Shown: positions 8,540 through 17,102, counted from the first letter of the stretch. The stretch: DNA of 64,000 nt from Bacteroidia bacterium (GCA_016787705.1 JAEUTP010000010.1:124001-188000), one strand, 5' to 3'. The notes: a model not told the origin generated them from the sequence alone. Made by a program: numbers and translations.

Positions 8540-9637
8540 ATGAAAACAAAGTACATTTTTTCAGCCTTACTTTTCACAAGCATCTTTTCTTTTTCGCAGG
8601 TGCTTAAATCACTACCTTCAGGTGGCAATAAAAAAGCCACTACCGAAGAACAAATTGGTATTACAGATGTAATTATTAAATATGACAGGCCGGGGGTTAA
8701 AGGCCGAGAAGGAAAAATTTATGGCACTGATATTGTTCATTTAGGTTATCAGGACTTAGGCTTCGGCACCAGTAAAGCTGCACCATGGCGCGCAGGGGCT
8801 AATGAAAATACTACTATTGAATTTTCCACCAATGTAAAAATTGAAGGAAAAGAATTGGCAGCCGGCAAATATGGTTTTTTTGTTGCTTATGATCCAACCG
8901 AGTGTACGCTTATTTTTTCTAAAAACAGTACATCTTGGGGAAGTTATTTTTATGATGATAAAGAAGATGCACTGCGTGTTAAAGTAAAACCTGTTGCATT
9001 AGACAAAAGTGTTGAACGTTTAAAATTCGAATTCTTAGATCAAACAGATAATTCGGCAGTTATTGCTTTACAATGGGAAAAATTGAGTTTTCCGTTTAAA
9101 GTAGAAGTTGATCTTATTAAAACACGCTTAGAAAATTTTCGCCTGGCATTAAGAAATAAAGACGGCTTTACATGGGAAGCTTCAGAACAAGCAGCCAGCT
9201 TATGTTTACAAAACAATACTAACTTAGAAGAAGGACTTGAATGGTCAAATAACGCTGTTAGCTTCGAGAAAAATTTCACAACTCTTAGAACTAACGCTGG
9301 ATTATTGGAAAAAACAGGTAAAAAGCAGAAAGCAGATTCTACTATGAAAGCAGCTTATGCAATAGGGTCAATTAGCGAATTACACCAATATGGAAGAATG
9401 CTTGTAAGTCAGAAAAAAAGTAAAGAAGCATTGGAAGTATTTCAATTGAATGCGAAAAAGAACCCTAAACAATTTACAACTTATGCCGGATTAACACGCG
9501 GCTATTCAGCTATAGGCGATTACAAAAAAGCATTGGTAAATGCAAAAGCTGCTTTAGCGTTGGCACCGGATGATCTGAATAAAAAATCGGTTCAAAGCAT
9601 GATAGAGAAATTAGAAAAAGGTCAGGATGTGAATTAA
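8540..9637 (+). CDS. DUF2911 protein with C-terminal TPR repeats
   Basis: The 365-residue protein has a signal peptide (MKTKYIFSALLFTSIFSFSQ). A DUF2911 beta-sandwich follows at about 30-150, with the hallmarks IKYDRPGVKGR, WRAGANENTTIEFS and LAAGKYGFFV. An alpha-helical TPR-type tail spans about 190-360 (EEGLEWSNNAVSFEKNF, EALEVFQLNAKKNP, KKALVNAKAALALAP). It should be periplasmic. DUF2911 is common in Bacteroidota but has no established activity. The gene appears to be a single transcription unit ending at the inverted repeat at 9653-9731. Confidence 0.88.
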   Translation: MKTKYIFSALLFTSIFSFSQVLKSLPSGGNKKATTEEQIGITDVIIKYDRPGVKGREGKIYGTDIVHLGYQDLGFGTSKAAPWRAGANENTTIEFSTNVKIEGKELAAGKYGFFVAYDPTECTLIFSKNSTSWGSYFYDDKEDALRVKVKPVALDKSVERLKFEFLDQTDNSAVIALQWEKLSFPFKVEVDLIKTRLENFRLALRNKDGFTWEASEQAASLCLQNNTNLEEGLEWSNNAVSFEKNFTTLRTNAGLLEKTGKKQKADSTMKAAYAIGSISELHQYGRMLVSQKKSKEALEVFQLNAKKNPKQFTTYAGLTRGYSAIGDYKKALVNAKAALALAPDDLNKKSVQSMIEKLEKGQDVN

Positions 9638-9652
9638 ACGCTTAAAGTTTTT

Positions 9653-9731
9653 AGCCACAAATTTCACTGATTTCGCAAATGAGTTATTTTAAATCCTGAT
9701 TTGTGTTAGAGCAATTGGTGAAATTGTGGCT
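9653..9731. repeat. Intergenic inverted-repeat element, AGCCACAAATTTCAC type
   Basis: AGCCACAAATTTCAC (9653-9667) pairs with GTGAAATTGTGGCT (9718-9731) with a single bulged base. The element lies directly 3' of the DUF2911 gene. A related, more degenerate sequence occurs at about 17013-17170, after the MFS gene. It looks like a non-coding palindromic repeat, perhaps MITE-like, that may double as a terminator. Confidence 0.5.
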
Positions 9732-9768
9732 ATTTTTATTTTCTTAGCTTAATATTTAAATTTACTTT

Positions 9769-10722
9769 ATGCAAAAAAGAAAATTAGGAAACACAGATAT
9801 TCACACATTGCCGCTTGCCTTTGGCGGTAATGTTTTTGGCTGGACCATCAACGAAAAAAAATCGTTTGAATTATTAGATGAATATGTAGCCGCCGGTTTT
9901 ACATTAATTGATACAGCCGATGTTTATTCACGCTGGGCTTCGGGTATTGGTGGCGAGTCTGAGACCATCATCGGCAACTGGATGAAATTACGAAAGAACC
10001 GCAATAAAGTAAGCATTGCTACAAAAGCAGGAATGGATATGGGGCAGGGAAAAATTGACATTTCAAAAAAGTATATTTTAAAAGCAGTTGAGGCCTCATT
10101 AAAAAGATTACAAACAGATTATATTGATCTTTACCAATCTCACAAAGATGATGAAACAACTCCTGTAGAGGAAACTTTGGATGCCTACGCACAATTAATA
10201 AAAGAAGGAAAGGTAAGATGGATAGGTGCTTCTAACTTTACACCTGCCCGCTTAAAAGCTTCGCTGGAGGCAAGCAAAAAATATAATTTACCGCGCTACG
10301 AAACCTTACAACCCATTTACAATTTATATAACCGTGAAGAGTTTGAAAAAGAATTAAAAGATATTTGCATTGAAAATAATATTGGAGTAATTAATTATTA
10401 CGCTTTGGCAGCAGGTTTTTTAACCGGTAAATACCGTACCGAAAAAGATGTTTCTAAAAGTGTTCGCGGAGCCGGTGCGCAAAGTAAATACATGAATGAA
10501 AAAGGCTTTAAGATCTTAAACGTTATGGATGAAATTGCGGCCGAATATAAAACAAGTCTGGCAGCAATCTCTATTGCCTGGTTAATAAAGCAGCCCGGCA
10601 TTACTGCTCCTATTGCCAGTGCAACCGGTAAAGATCAGCTTTCTATCCTCTTAAAAGCTACTGAATTAGAACTTCGCGAAGACACCATTGCCATGCTAAA
10701 TAAGGCCAGTGCGTGGAAATAG
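9769..10722 (+). CDS. Aldo/keto reductase
   Basis: The 317-residue protein is a full-length member of the NADPH-dependent aldo/keto reductase superfamily (TIM barrel, cytosolic). The catalytic tetrad is visible: D48 and Y53 in LIDTADVYSRW, K86 in SIATKAGM, and H125 in DLYQSHKDD. GASNFT and the C-terminal cofactor region ITAPIASATGKDQL are also present. It resembles the YajO/YdhF-type subgroup acting on small carbonyls. The physiological substrate cannot be told from sequence. The downstream gene has its own promoter inside the end of this gene and the gap. Confidence 0.9.
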   Translation: MQKRKLGNTDIHTLPLAFGGNVFGWTINEKKSFELLDEYVAAGFTLIDTADVYSRWASGIGGESETIIGNWMKLRKNRNKVSIATKAGMDMGQGKIDISKKYILKAVEASLKRLQTDYIDLYQSHKDDETTPVEETLDAYAQLIKEGKVRWIGASNFTPARLKASLEASKKYNLPRYETLQPIYNLYNREEFEKELKDICIENNIGVINYYALAAGFLTGKYRTEKDVSKSVRGAGAQSKYMNEKGFKILNVMDEIAAEYKTSLAAISIAWLIKQPGITAPIASATGKDQLSILLKATELELREDTIAMLNKASAWK

Positions 10723-10726
10723 CCGT

Positions 10727-10758
10727 TTTGCATTATCAGGGATATTTTCTTACTTTTA
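10727..10758 (+). promoter_or_regulatory. Bacteroidota-type promoter for the coiled-coil protein gene
   Basis: TTTG at 10727-10730, a 20-base spacer, then TACTTTTA at 10751-10758. This fits TTTG-N19/20-TAnnTTTG with one mismatch. The predicted transcript begins near 10763, which supports the GTG start at 10779 over the more upstream ATG at 10713. Confidence 0.5.
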
Positions 10759-10778
10759 TTAAACACTTTATATATACC

Positions 10779-12329
10779 GTGAAAAGATATTTCAGAATAA
10801 TTATCGCATTTGTATTTGCTGCAAGTATTACGCATGCACAATGGAGCTTAAAATTAACGAGTAATGTTTACCTGCGCACCTGGAAATTAGATACTAAGGC
10901 TTCGAAAGAAGAAAAAGAAATTGGAGGTGCAACCATTACGCTCTTCCAGGGTTCAAAACAAATTAGTCAGACTACTTCAGGCGGCGATGGCGAATTTACG
11001 GTCATGGTTCCAAAAGACGGTGAATATTATCTAACTGTATCCTATCCGGGCTGCAATGCCAAACGTATGGCTATTAATACACAAAACGTTCCTGAAAAAT
11101 TTTCGGGTGATAATTTTAAACCAACTTTCGAAATTACAGGCGGTTTTATTATGGTAAAACCTTATCCTGGTATTGATTATTCAGGATTAAGCAGAGATCT
11201 TATCCGCGTAGAATTTCTTGCCAATAAAAAAGCATTTGATGATACTGAAGCGGGCACAGAACAGGGTTTAGGAATTGTTTCAAAAATATATGCCGCAGAA
11301 GATGAACTTTTTAGTAAGTTTTGTTCAACCAATAAAGCAGGCGATGTTGCATTGGCTAAACCGGATTGTCCGCTTGCCAAATCGCTTTACGAAAAAGCAA
11401 TTGCCATGATTCCCGGCGAACAATATCCTGTTGTGCAATTGGCAAAAGTAGGGTTATGTTTAAAGGATAAAGAGGTGGCCGAAAAAAAAGCTGCTGAGGA
11501 AGCTGCTGCTAAAGCCGCGGCTGCAAATGCAAAAAAAGAAGATGCAGATAAAAAAGCAATTGAAGATGCCATTGCAAAAGCAAATGAAGAAAAAGCAAAG
11601 CAATTAAAAGAACAAGAAGAGAAATTGGCTAAAGCAAATAAAGAAAGAGCAGAAAAAGAAGAAAAAGAAAATGCAAAAATAGCGAAACAAAAAGAAGCAC
11701 AAGAAAAAAAGGCCGCGGCGGCAAACCAAGGTACAGCAAAAACCAATACTATAGCCCAAACTCCGGATAATAAGAATGGGGCTATTAAAATTAAACAAAA
11801 ATCGCCTGAGCAAATAGAAAAGGAGGCTAAGGAAGCAAAACAACGTGAAGGAAAATATAAATCACAGCAGGAAGATAAAGATGCTATGGCCGAAGATGCT
11901 GCAAAAGCAAAAGCCAAATATGAAGAAAAACAAAAAGCTGCAAGAGAAAAAGAAGAAAAACAAAAAGAAGGTTTAGCAAAATCTAAAGCAGAAGATGAAG
12001 CTGCCATGAAAGAGGCCGAAGAAAAGAAAGAAGCAAAACGTAAACAGCGTGAAGCAGAAGAAGAAGAGAAGAAACGTTTGGCTTACGAAACAAAATCTAA
12101 AGAAGATGATGGCGGACAACCTAAAGGCAATTCCGATAATAAGATCCCTCAGGTTATTGGTACAGCAGAAAAATACCGAGAACGAATAAAAGCAGCCGAC
12201 GAATTGTTTAAACGAAAACGTTATGACGAAGCAAAAGATATTTACATGGAAGCTTTAACGTATAAAGACAAAGATCCTTACGCTACTAATAAGTTGGCTG
12301 AGTGCGAAAAATTAAAAGCACCTAAGTAA
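10779..12329 (+). CDS. Secreted Lys/Glu/Ala-rich coiled-coil protein with carboxypeptidase-like and TPR segments
   Basis: The GTG at 10779 gives a good signal peptide (VKRYFRIIIAFVFAASITHAQ). The ATG at 10713 overlaps the previous gene and lies upstream of a likely promoter. The 516-residue product starts with a carboxypeptidase-regulatory-like fold (about 20-115: IGGATITLFQGSK, GEFTVMVPKDGEYYLTVSYPG). A helical segment follows. A long low-complexity stretch very rich in K, E and A (about 230-455) should form a single long helix or coiled coil. A TPR-like motif closes it (ADELFKRKRYDEAKDIYMEAL). It may span or stiffen the periplasm, but I do not recognise a named family. Confidence 0.75.
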   Translation: MKRYFRIIIAFVFAASITHAQWSLKLTSNVYLRTWKLDTKASKEEKEIGGATITLFQGSKQISQTTSGGDGEFTVMVPKDGEYYLTVSYPGCNAKRMAINTQNVPEKFSGDNFKPTFEITGGFIMVKPYPGIDYSGLSRDLIRVEFLANKKAFDDTEAGTEQGLGIVSKIYAAEDELFSKFCSTNKAGDVALAKPDCPLAKSLYEKAIAMIPGEQYPVVQLAKVGLCLKDKEVAEKKAAEEAAAKAAAANAKKEDADKKAIEDAIAKANEEKAKQLKEQEEKLAKANKERAEKEEKENAKIAKQKEAQEKKAAAANQGTAKTNTIAQTPDNKNGAIKIKQKSPEQIEKEAKEAKQREGKYKSQQEDKDAMAEDAAKAKAKYEEKQKAAREKEEKQKEGLAKSKAEDEAAMKEAEEKKEAKRKQREAEEEEKKRLAYETKSKEDDGGQPKGNSDNKIPQVIGTAEKYRERIKAADELFKRKRYDEAKDIYMEALTYKDKDPYATNKLAECEKLKAPK

Positions 12330-12405
12330 TTCGGATCGCAAGTTCCTGGTTTCTGGTTTCTTGTTTCAGTTTTTAAGACATTTTAAATTCAAAGATATTA
12401 TCTAT

Positions 12406-13056
12406 ATGGACTCCACAACAAATTTACCTTTATTAAATCCTATTGAAATACGCGTGCTTGGTGCTTTGATCGAAAAAAGCAAAACCACTCCTGATTATTA
12501 TCCAATGACATTAAATGCACTTACTGCTGCCTGTAACCAAAAATCATCGCGCAAACCGGTAGTAGATTACGATGAAGAAACGGTAGTTATGGCATTAAAT
12601 AGTTTAAAAAGTCAAAGTCTTGTAAGCACAGCTGTTGGCGGAAGCATTCGTGCTGTAAAATACAAACATAATTTTACTACAGTTTATCCTTTAAGTGATG
12701 GTGAATTGGCTATTATGTGTTTATTATTTTTACGTGGGCCACAAACCCCCGGCGAGTTAAATACCAACTCTGCAAGATTGCATGAATTCAGATCGCTGGA
12801 AAGCGTAGTTGAATGTCTTACCAAATTAATAAATAGCGAGTCTCCATTTGTAAAAGAGTTACCAAAACGTTCAGGACAAAAAGAAACACGTTTCGCACAT
12901 TTGCTTGGCGGCGAAATTATTATTGATGAAGAAGAAAATCATGAAGAACCCGCACGCAAACATGTAAGTGATTTGGAAAATCGCCTGGCTAAAGTAGAAC
13001 AAGAATTAGCGGAAGTAAAAGAAACCTTGACAAAAATCATTAAAGACTTGTTTTAG
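12406..13056 (+). CDS. YceH family protein (UPF0502/DUF480)
   Basis: The ATG at 12406 gives the family's usual N-terminus (LNPIEIRVLGALIEKSKTTPDYYPMTLNALTAACNQKSSR). The frame is open to a TTG at 12361, but that part is not conserved in character. The 216-residue product has two winged-helix-like DUF480 domains (about 8-90 and 100-170; LRGPQTPGELNTNSARLHEF) and a C-terminal coiled coil. YceH is cytosolic, widespread and without an assigned biochemical role. A T/G-rich stretch (about 12340-12366: CTGGTTTCTGGTTTC-like) precedes it and looks like simple intergenic repeat. Confidence 0.9.
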   Translation: MDSTTNLPLLNPIEIRVLGALIEKSKTTPDYYPMTLNALTAACNQKSSRKPVVDYDEETVVMALNSLKSQSLVSTAVGGSIRAVKYKHNFTTVYPLSDGELAIMCLLFLRGPQTPGELNTNSARLHEFRSLESVVECLTKLINSESPFVKELPKRSGQKETRFAHLLGGEIIIDEEENHEEPARKHVSDLENRLAKVEQELAEVKETLTKIIKDLF

Positions 13057-13071
13057 ATCCAATAAAATTTT

Positions 13072-13764
13072 ATGAGTAAAAAAGTTTCTATCCAACAAAG
13101 TAATTTTGACTTCTTAAAACTGATCAAAAAAAATAACGATCGTGATTGGTTCAATAAAAATAAAGACCGTTATTTAAAAGAATTACAAAATATAGAATTA
13201 TTTGCTGATACCTTATTATCAGAAATGAACAAGCATGATGTTATTGAAACCGTTAGCGGTAAAAAAAGCCTGCACCGTATTTATCGCGACATTCGCTTTT
13301 CAAAAGATAAAACACCTTATAATACACATTGGGGTGGAAGCTTTAAACGTGCTACCAAGGCAAGAAGAGGCTCTTACTATTTTCATTTAGAACCCGGCAA
13401 TTCATTTATTGGCGTTGGCTTTTGGGGACCCGAACCTAGTGACCTGAAACGTATAAGAGATGAGTTTTCTTACGATCCAAAACCTTTTCGTGCTATTTTA
13501 AAAAATAAAAATTTTATAAAAACTTTTGGCACTTTACAGGGCGAACAAATTAAAACAACTCCAAAAGGCTTTGATATTATAGATGAAGCTATTGATTTGT
13601 TACGTTACAAACAATTTTTGTTGAGAAAGAATTTTACTGATAAAGAAGTACTCGATCCTGAGTTTCTAAAAAAAATTAATGAGGGCTTTAAGTATGCCAG
13701 GCCATTTTTGGATTACATGAGCGAAGTGTTAACAACCGATGTGAATGGTATTTCAATAATTTAA
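13072..13764 (+). CDS. DUF2461 family protein
   Basis: The 230-residue protein matches the DUF2461/TIGR02453 family. It has an N-terminal FLKLIKKNNDRDWFNKNKDRY, then RIYRDIRFSKDKTPYNTHWGG, YYFHLEPGNSFIGVGFW and a C-terminal LDYMSEVLTTD. The family has no known activity. The start lies 15 bases after the yceH-like stop, so the two are probably one transcript. No signal peptide is visible. Confidence 0.9.
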   Translation: MSKKVSIQQSNFDFLKLIKKNNDRDWFNKNKDRYLKELQNIELFADTLLSEMNKHDVIETVSGKKSLHRIYRDIRFSKDKTPYNTHWGGSFKRATKARRGSYYFHLEPGNSFIGVGFWGPEPSDLKRIRDEFSYDPKPFRAILKNKNFIKTFGTLQGEQIKTTPKGFDIIDEAIDLLRYKQFLLRKNFTDKEVLDPEFLKKINEGFKYARPFLDYMSEVLTTDVNGISII

Positions 13765-13796
13765 CCCTTAAATTCATTTACAAAAATTAGTTTGCT

Positions 13797-13804
13797 TACC
13801 TTTG
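13797..13804 (+). promoter_or_regulatory. TAccTTTG -7 element directly before the NlpC/P60 gene
   Basis: TACCTTTG matches the Bacteroidota -7 consensus TAnnTTTG exactly. Its last base is 5 bases before the GTG at 13809, so the expected transcription start coincides with the start codon. No good TTTG lies about 20 bases upstream. Confidence 0.4.
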
Positions 13805-13808
13805 TATA

Positions 13809-14315
13809 GTGAGCAAACACATACATACTTTCTTTTTTAGCTTAGTAATTTTATGCTTTGCATTTCAAACACTTCCTGAAAATTTTAACGAGCCTAAAAA
13901 AAAAGTCAGTTCTGATAGTCTTTTAGCGTTTGCAAAGAAACAAATAGGAACAAAATACTGCTATGCCAATTGTACCCCAACAAATGGTTTTGATTGTTCA
14001 GGATTTGTTTATTATACTTTCAGTCATTTTAATATTAAAGTTCCACGCTCTTCTATTGATTATATGAATTATGGACATAGAGTAGATCCTGATTCATGTA
14101 AAGTTGGCGATGTGATCGTTTTTACGGGCACCAATCCGAAAAACAGAAAAGCCGGTCATATAGGCATTGTCGTTTCTAAGCCGGGAGAGGATATTACATT
14201 TATTCACAGCTCTTCAAGTAAAAAAAGTTCGGGTGTAAAAATCTCTTCTTTTAAAAATGATCCTTATTACAAATTACGTTTTATAAAAATTGTAAGGGTA
14301 GCAGAAATTAATTAA
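13809..14315 (+). CDS. NlpC/P60 (C40) peptidoglycan endopeptidase
   Basis: The 168-residue protein starts at a GTG, the only start codon after the in-frame TAG at 13788. It has a signal-like N-terminus (about 1-20) and a C40 cysteine peptidase domain (about 37-160). The catalytic residues are C63 (FDCSGFVYYTF), H117 (AGHIGIV) and H133 (FIHSS). These enzymes cut peptide bonds in cell-wall stem peptides. The domain is complete but there is no extra wall-binding domain. A -7 box abuts the start codon, so the mRNA may be leaderless. Confidence 0.87.
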   Translation: MSKHIHTFFFSLVILCFAFQTLPENFNEPKKKVSSDSLLAFAKKQIGTKYCYANCTPTNGFDCSGFVYYTFSHFNIKVPRSSIDYMNYGHRVDPDSCKVGDVIVFTGTNPKNRKAGHIGIVVSKPGEDITFIHSSSSKKSSGVKISSFKNDPYYKLRFIKIVRVAEIN

Positions 14316-14336
14316 TTTAGAATAAATTAAAATCAA

Positions 14337-14960
14337 ATGACAACAACAAACTGGTCAACAGCATTAAAACCTTTGCTCGATAAATACAAAGGCAAGGCGC
14401 ATCCTTTAGAGTATAAGAACTTATATCAATTGGTAGTAATGGTTGTATTATCAGCACAGGATTCTGATAAGAATATTAACAACCTTGCTCCTGCTCTTTT
14501 CAAAGCCTTTCCAAATATGAAAGCACTTTCTACTGCCACCGAAAAAGAATTGTTCGAATTCATTAGCAAGGTTCGTAACTTTGGCAATAAAGCAAAGTGG
14601 TTAATGGAATTATCAAAAACCATTAAAGACGATAAGAATATTCCATTAACCATGGAAGCTTTAACTGAGTTGCCGGGTATTGGTCGTAAATCTGCCAACG
14701 TAATTATGCGTGGCGCAGGTGTAAATTCCGAAGGCGTTATAGTTGATCTTCATGTGGTACGTGTAGCACCGCGTATTGGTATAGCAACCGGAACCGATCC
14801 TAAAAAAATTGAAAAACAAATCATGGAAGTTATCCCGGAAAAAGATTGGGGCGAAATTGGAATGGCCATTTCTTTTTTAGGAAGAGAGACCTGCAGACCA
14901 ACACATCACCATGACTGCGTCGTAAGTAGATACTGTGCTTATTTTAAAGCTAATCACTGA
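14337..14960 (+). CDS. Endonuclease III-like DNA glycosylase (HhH-GPD) with altered Fe-S loop
   Basis: The 207-residue protein has the HhH-GPD fold: LSAQDSDKNIN (38-48), the helix-hairpin-helix LPGIGRKSANVI with catalytic K118, and catalytic D137 in VIVDLHVVR. This predicts a bifunctional base-excision glycosylase/AP lyase. The C-terminal cluster loop is unusual. Endonuclease III normally has C-X6-C-X2-C-X5-C, whereas here only C186, C194 and C200 are present (C-X7-C-X5-C), with a His triplet at 190-192. The 4Fe-4S cluster may be lost or bound differently. The gene starts 21 bases after the NlpC/P60 gene. Confidence 0.88.
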   Translation: MTTTNWSTALKPLLDKYKGKAHPLEYKNLYQLVVMVVLSAQDSDKNINNLAPALFKAFPNMKALSTATEKELFEFISKVRNFGNKAKWLMELSKTIKDDKNIPLTMEALTELPGIGRKSANVIMRGAGVNSEGVIVDLHVVRVAPRIGIATGTDPKKIEKQIMEVIPEKDWGEIGMAISFLGRETCRPTHHHDCVVSRYCAYFKANH

Positions 14961-14980
14961 TCTCAAACTCTCATATATGT

Positions 14981-15038
14981 TGTCATGTCGAGCGGAGTCG
15001 AGACACATATACACTTCTCGACTCCGCTCGAAGTGACA
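14981..15038. repeat. Long palindromic intergenic repeat (TCGAGCGGAGTCGAGA type)
   Basis: TCGAGCGGAGTCGAGA (14988-15003) and TCTCGACTCCGCTCGA (15016-15031) are perfect 16-base complements with a 12-base loop. Outside them TGTCA (14981-14985) pairs with TGACA (15034-15038). A diverged relative with the same TTCGAG/GTGACA outer sequence lies at 20374-20481. The G+C content is much higher than its surroundings. It is a REP-like element at the 3' end of the glycosylase gene. Confidence 0.75.
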
Positions 15039-15064
15039 CGTTTTTATAAACTCTTATAAAACAC

Positions 15065-15095
15065 AAAAGGCCGGGTACGATGCCGGCCTTTTTTC
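15065..15095. terminator. Bidirectional hairpin terminator
   Basis: AAAAGGCCGG (15065-15074) pairs with CCGGCCTTTT (15083-15092), followed by more T. It sits between the convergent glycosylase and Hsp20 genes and can serve both. Confidence 0.85.
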
Positions 15096-15111
15096 GAATA
15101 GTGTGTTTAAA

Positions 15112-15567
15112 TTATTCGATAGTGATTTGTTTTTTTGGCTTTAGCCTCGAATCTTCACGTTTTCCAACTGTTAAGGATAACAAACCATCCTTATAATTTG
15201 CCGCTATTTTATCCACATCGGCAGTTTCAGGTAAATTAAATGTGCGTTTAAACGAACCATAATGAAATTCAGTACGTGTAACTTTTTCATTCTCTTCACT
15301 TTTCTCCTCTTTACGTTCACCACTTACAGTTAACACACCGTTATCAACTTCCACTTTAAAATCTTCCTTGTTCATTCCCGGAACAGCAAGATCAATTTTA
15401 AAATCCTCCGCACGTTCTTTAATGTTTACCGCAGGCATCCAGTTCACTGTTTCTTCTTTCCATAAACGATCTAATGTATCGTTAAAGAATGATGGGAAAT
15501 CAATACCGCGATTAAAGTTGGAGTAACCGTTTACTCCGTTTCCATTTTTAAATTTTATTAGTGTCAT
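15112..15567 (-). CDS. Hsp20/alpha-crystallin small heat-shock protein
   Basis: The 151-residue protein has an alpha-crystallin domain at about 45-140. WMPAVNIKERAEDFKIDLAVPG opens the domain, and the signature A-x-x-x-x-G-L-L-x-x-x-V reads ANYKDGLLSLTVGK. The C-terminal ITI is the I-x-I motif used for oligomer assembly. It is an ATP-independent holdase in the cytosol. I saw no CIRCE inverted repeat in the upstream gap (15568-15803), so HrcA control is unlikely. Confidence 0.93.
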   Translation of the reverse strand: MTLIKFKNGNGVNGYSNFNRGIDFPSFFNDTLDRLWKEETVNWMPAVNIKERAEDFKIDLAVPGMNKEDFKVEVDNGVLTVSGERKEEKSEENEKVTRTEFHYGSFKRTFNLPETADVDKIAANYKDGLLSLTVGKREDSRLKPKKQITIE

Positions 15568-15764
15568 AACTCTTATATTTTAATTTTTATTTTTTCTGTT
15601 ATTAAAAAATCTGGCGCCTGCTAGTATTTATCAAACCCCATTCCATTGCAAAAAACATGACAAAAAATTGCCTTTTTCACATTTTTTTACGTTTGTACAG
15701 GAAATTATTTCAGGCTCTCACTCATTTAAAAGTCATTATGACATTTTTTTGAAGAAAAACTTCA

Positions 15765-15772
15765 TAGCTTTG
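15765..15772 (+). promoter_or_regulatory. TAgcTTTG -7 element for the MFS gene
   Basis: TAGCTTTG matches TAnnTTTG exactly and lies 32 bases before the ATG at 15804. A clear TTTG at the ideal 19-20 base distance is absent. The rest of the gap 15568-15803 shows only A/T-rich sequence. Confidence 0.45.
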
Positions 15773-15803
15773 AAAACAAAATTTTCTATTTTTCAAAAAA
15801 AAA

Positions 15804-17003
15804 ATGTTAGGCCGCACTATTTCTTTATATAAAACTTCTTTTACCGGCCTCTCCCGCGAAACCTGGCTACTTTCGGTGGTAATGCTCATCAATCGCAGTG
15901 GCACTATGGTTGTGCCGTTCATGACACTTTACTTAACAAGTAAAGAAATGAACCGCAGTTTAAGTGATGCCGGTATTGTAATGGCCTTATTTGGCCTGGG
16001 TTCTATTATTGGCGCATACTTTGGCGGCAAGTTTTCTGATAAGATAGGTTTTCATAAAGTGCAACTTATCACCCTGTTTTGCGGGGGTATTTTATTTATT
16101 GTATTGGGGCAACTTCATTCCTACCAGCTTATTTGCATTTTTACTTTTTTATTGAGTTTTGTAAACGAAGCCTTTCGTCCGGCTAATTCTTCCGCGGTTG
16201 CATTTTATAGTAATCCACAAAACAGAACACGCTCTTATTCTTTACATCGTCTATCTGTTAATCTTGGTTGGGCGGTAGGCACGTCTATCGGTGGTTTAGT
16301 GGCGTCATACAGTTACGAATTATTATTTTGGATAGATGGTCTTACAAATATTTGTGCAGCTGTAATGCTTTTTATTATTTTCAGAAATAAACAAAGCATG
16401 AACAAAAAAGAAAAATTAGTTGCAGAAGTTTTGCCTGTTCAATCGGCTTATAAAGATAAAACCTATTTATGGTTCATTGTTTTGGTCACCATATTCGGGC
16501 TTTGCTTTTTTCAATTATTCACTACAGTTCCTAAATATTTCAGAGACAATCTTTTTTTAAGTGAGCGCTTTATTGGTCTTTTAATGGCATTGAATGGGTT
16601 TTTAATAGTTTGTATTGAAATGGTTTTGGTTTATATTTTGGAACAGAAAAAAAAGAATATGTTCTTTATTCGTTTGGGTGTAATGCTTTGCGCCCTTTCA
16701 TTTTTCTCATTATTAGTTCCGGGTAACGCAAAAATTGTAACACTTATTATGATTGCCTTTATTACTATTGGTGAAATTGCTTCTATGCCTTTTATGAATT
16801 CTTACTGGACCTCTCGCTCTAACGAAAACAATCGCGGACAATATGCTGCCCTATACACCATGGCCTGGGGCATTGGCCAAACGCTTGGTCCATTCTTATG
16901 CTCAATACTAGTTGAAGCAACAAATTTTAAGGTCTTATTTGTTGTTTTAGGAAGCCTATTGGTTTTAACGACTTTTGGATTTTACAAATTACGAAGTGAA
17001 TAA
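15804..17003 (+). CDS. MFS transporter, drug-efflux-like
   Basis: The 399-residue protein has about twelve hydrophobic helices. MFS motif A reads GAYFGGKFSDKIGFHKV at about residues 70-86, between helices 2 and 3. The first helix contains LINRSGTMVVPFMTLYL, typical of proton-coupled multidrug or sugar-efflux MFS members. It should be an inner-membrane proton antiporter. The substrate is unknown. It is monocistronic and ends at a palindromic terminator (17070-17102). Confidence 0.88.
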   Translation: MLGRTISLYKTSFTGLSRETWLLSVVMLINRSGTMVVPFMTLYLTSKEMNRSLSDAGIVMALFGLGSIIGAYFGGKFSDKIGFHKVQLITLFCGGILFIVLGQLHSYQLICIFTFLLSFVNEAFRPANSSAVAFYSNPQNRTRSYSLHRLSVNLGWAVGTSIGGLVASYSYELLFWIDGLTNICAAVMLFIIFRNKQSMNKKEKLVAEVLPVQSAYKDKTYLWFIVLVTIFGLCFFQLFTTVPKYFRDNLFLSERFIGLLMALNGFLIVCIEMVLVYILEQKKKNMFFIRLGVMLCALSFFSLLVPGNAKIVTLIMIAFITIGEIASMPFMNSYWTSRSNENNRGQYAALYTMAWGIGQTLGPFLCSILVEATNFKVLFVVLGSLLVLTTFGFYKLRSE

Positions 17004-17069
17004 AAAAGAAAAGTCACTAATTTCACAAATTTGCTCTAATTTAAGTTGGATTTATTTAGTACGAATTAA

Positions 17070-17102
17070 TTTTTTCAAAGCAAATAATTTGCTTTGAAAA
17101 AA
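17070..17102. terminator. 33-base palindrome with 16-base arms
   Basis: Sixteen bases beginning TTTTTTCAAAGC (17070-17085) are the exact complement of 17087-17102, around a single central base. The A and T tracts at the ends make it a likely bidirectional terminator after the MFS gene, inside the degenerate repeat. Confidence 0.6.

Noticed and set aside
11387..12007. A 206-codon open frame on the minus strand, rich in Ser, Ala and Phe
   Set aside because: It is the mirror of the Lys/Glu/Ala-rich coding stretch on the plus strand; its composition is an artefact of GAA/AAA/GCA codons read backwards.
15568..15803. CIRCE-type heat-shock operator upstream of the Hsp20 gene
   Set aside because: No TTAGCACTC-N9-GAGTGCTAA-like inverted repeat is present.
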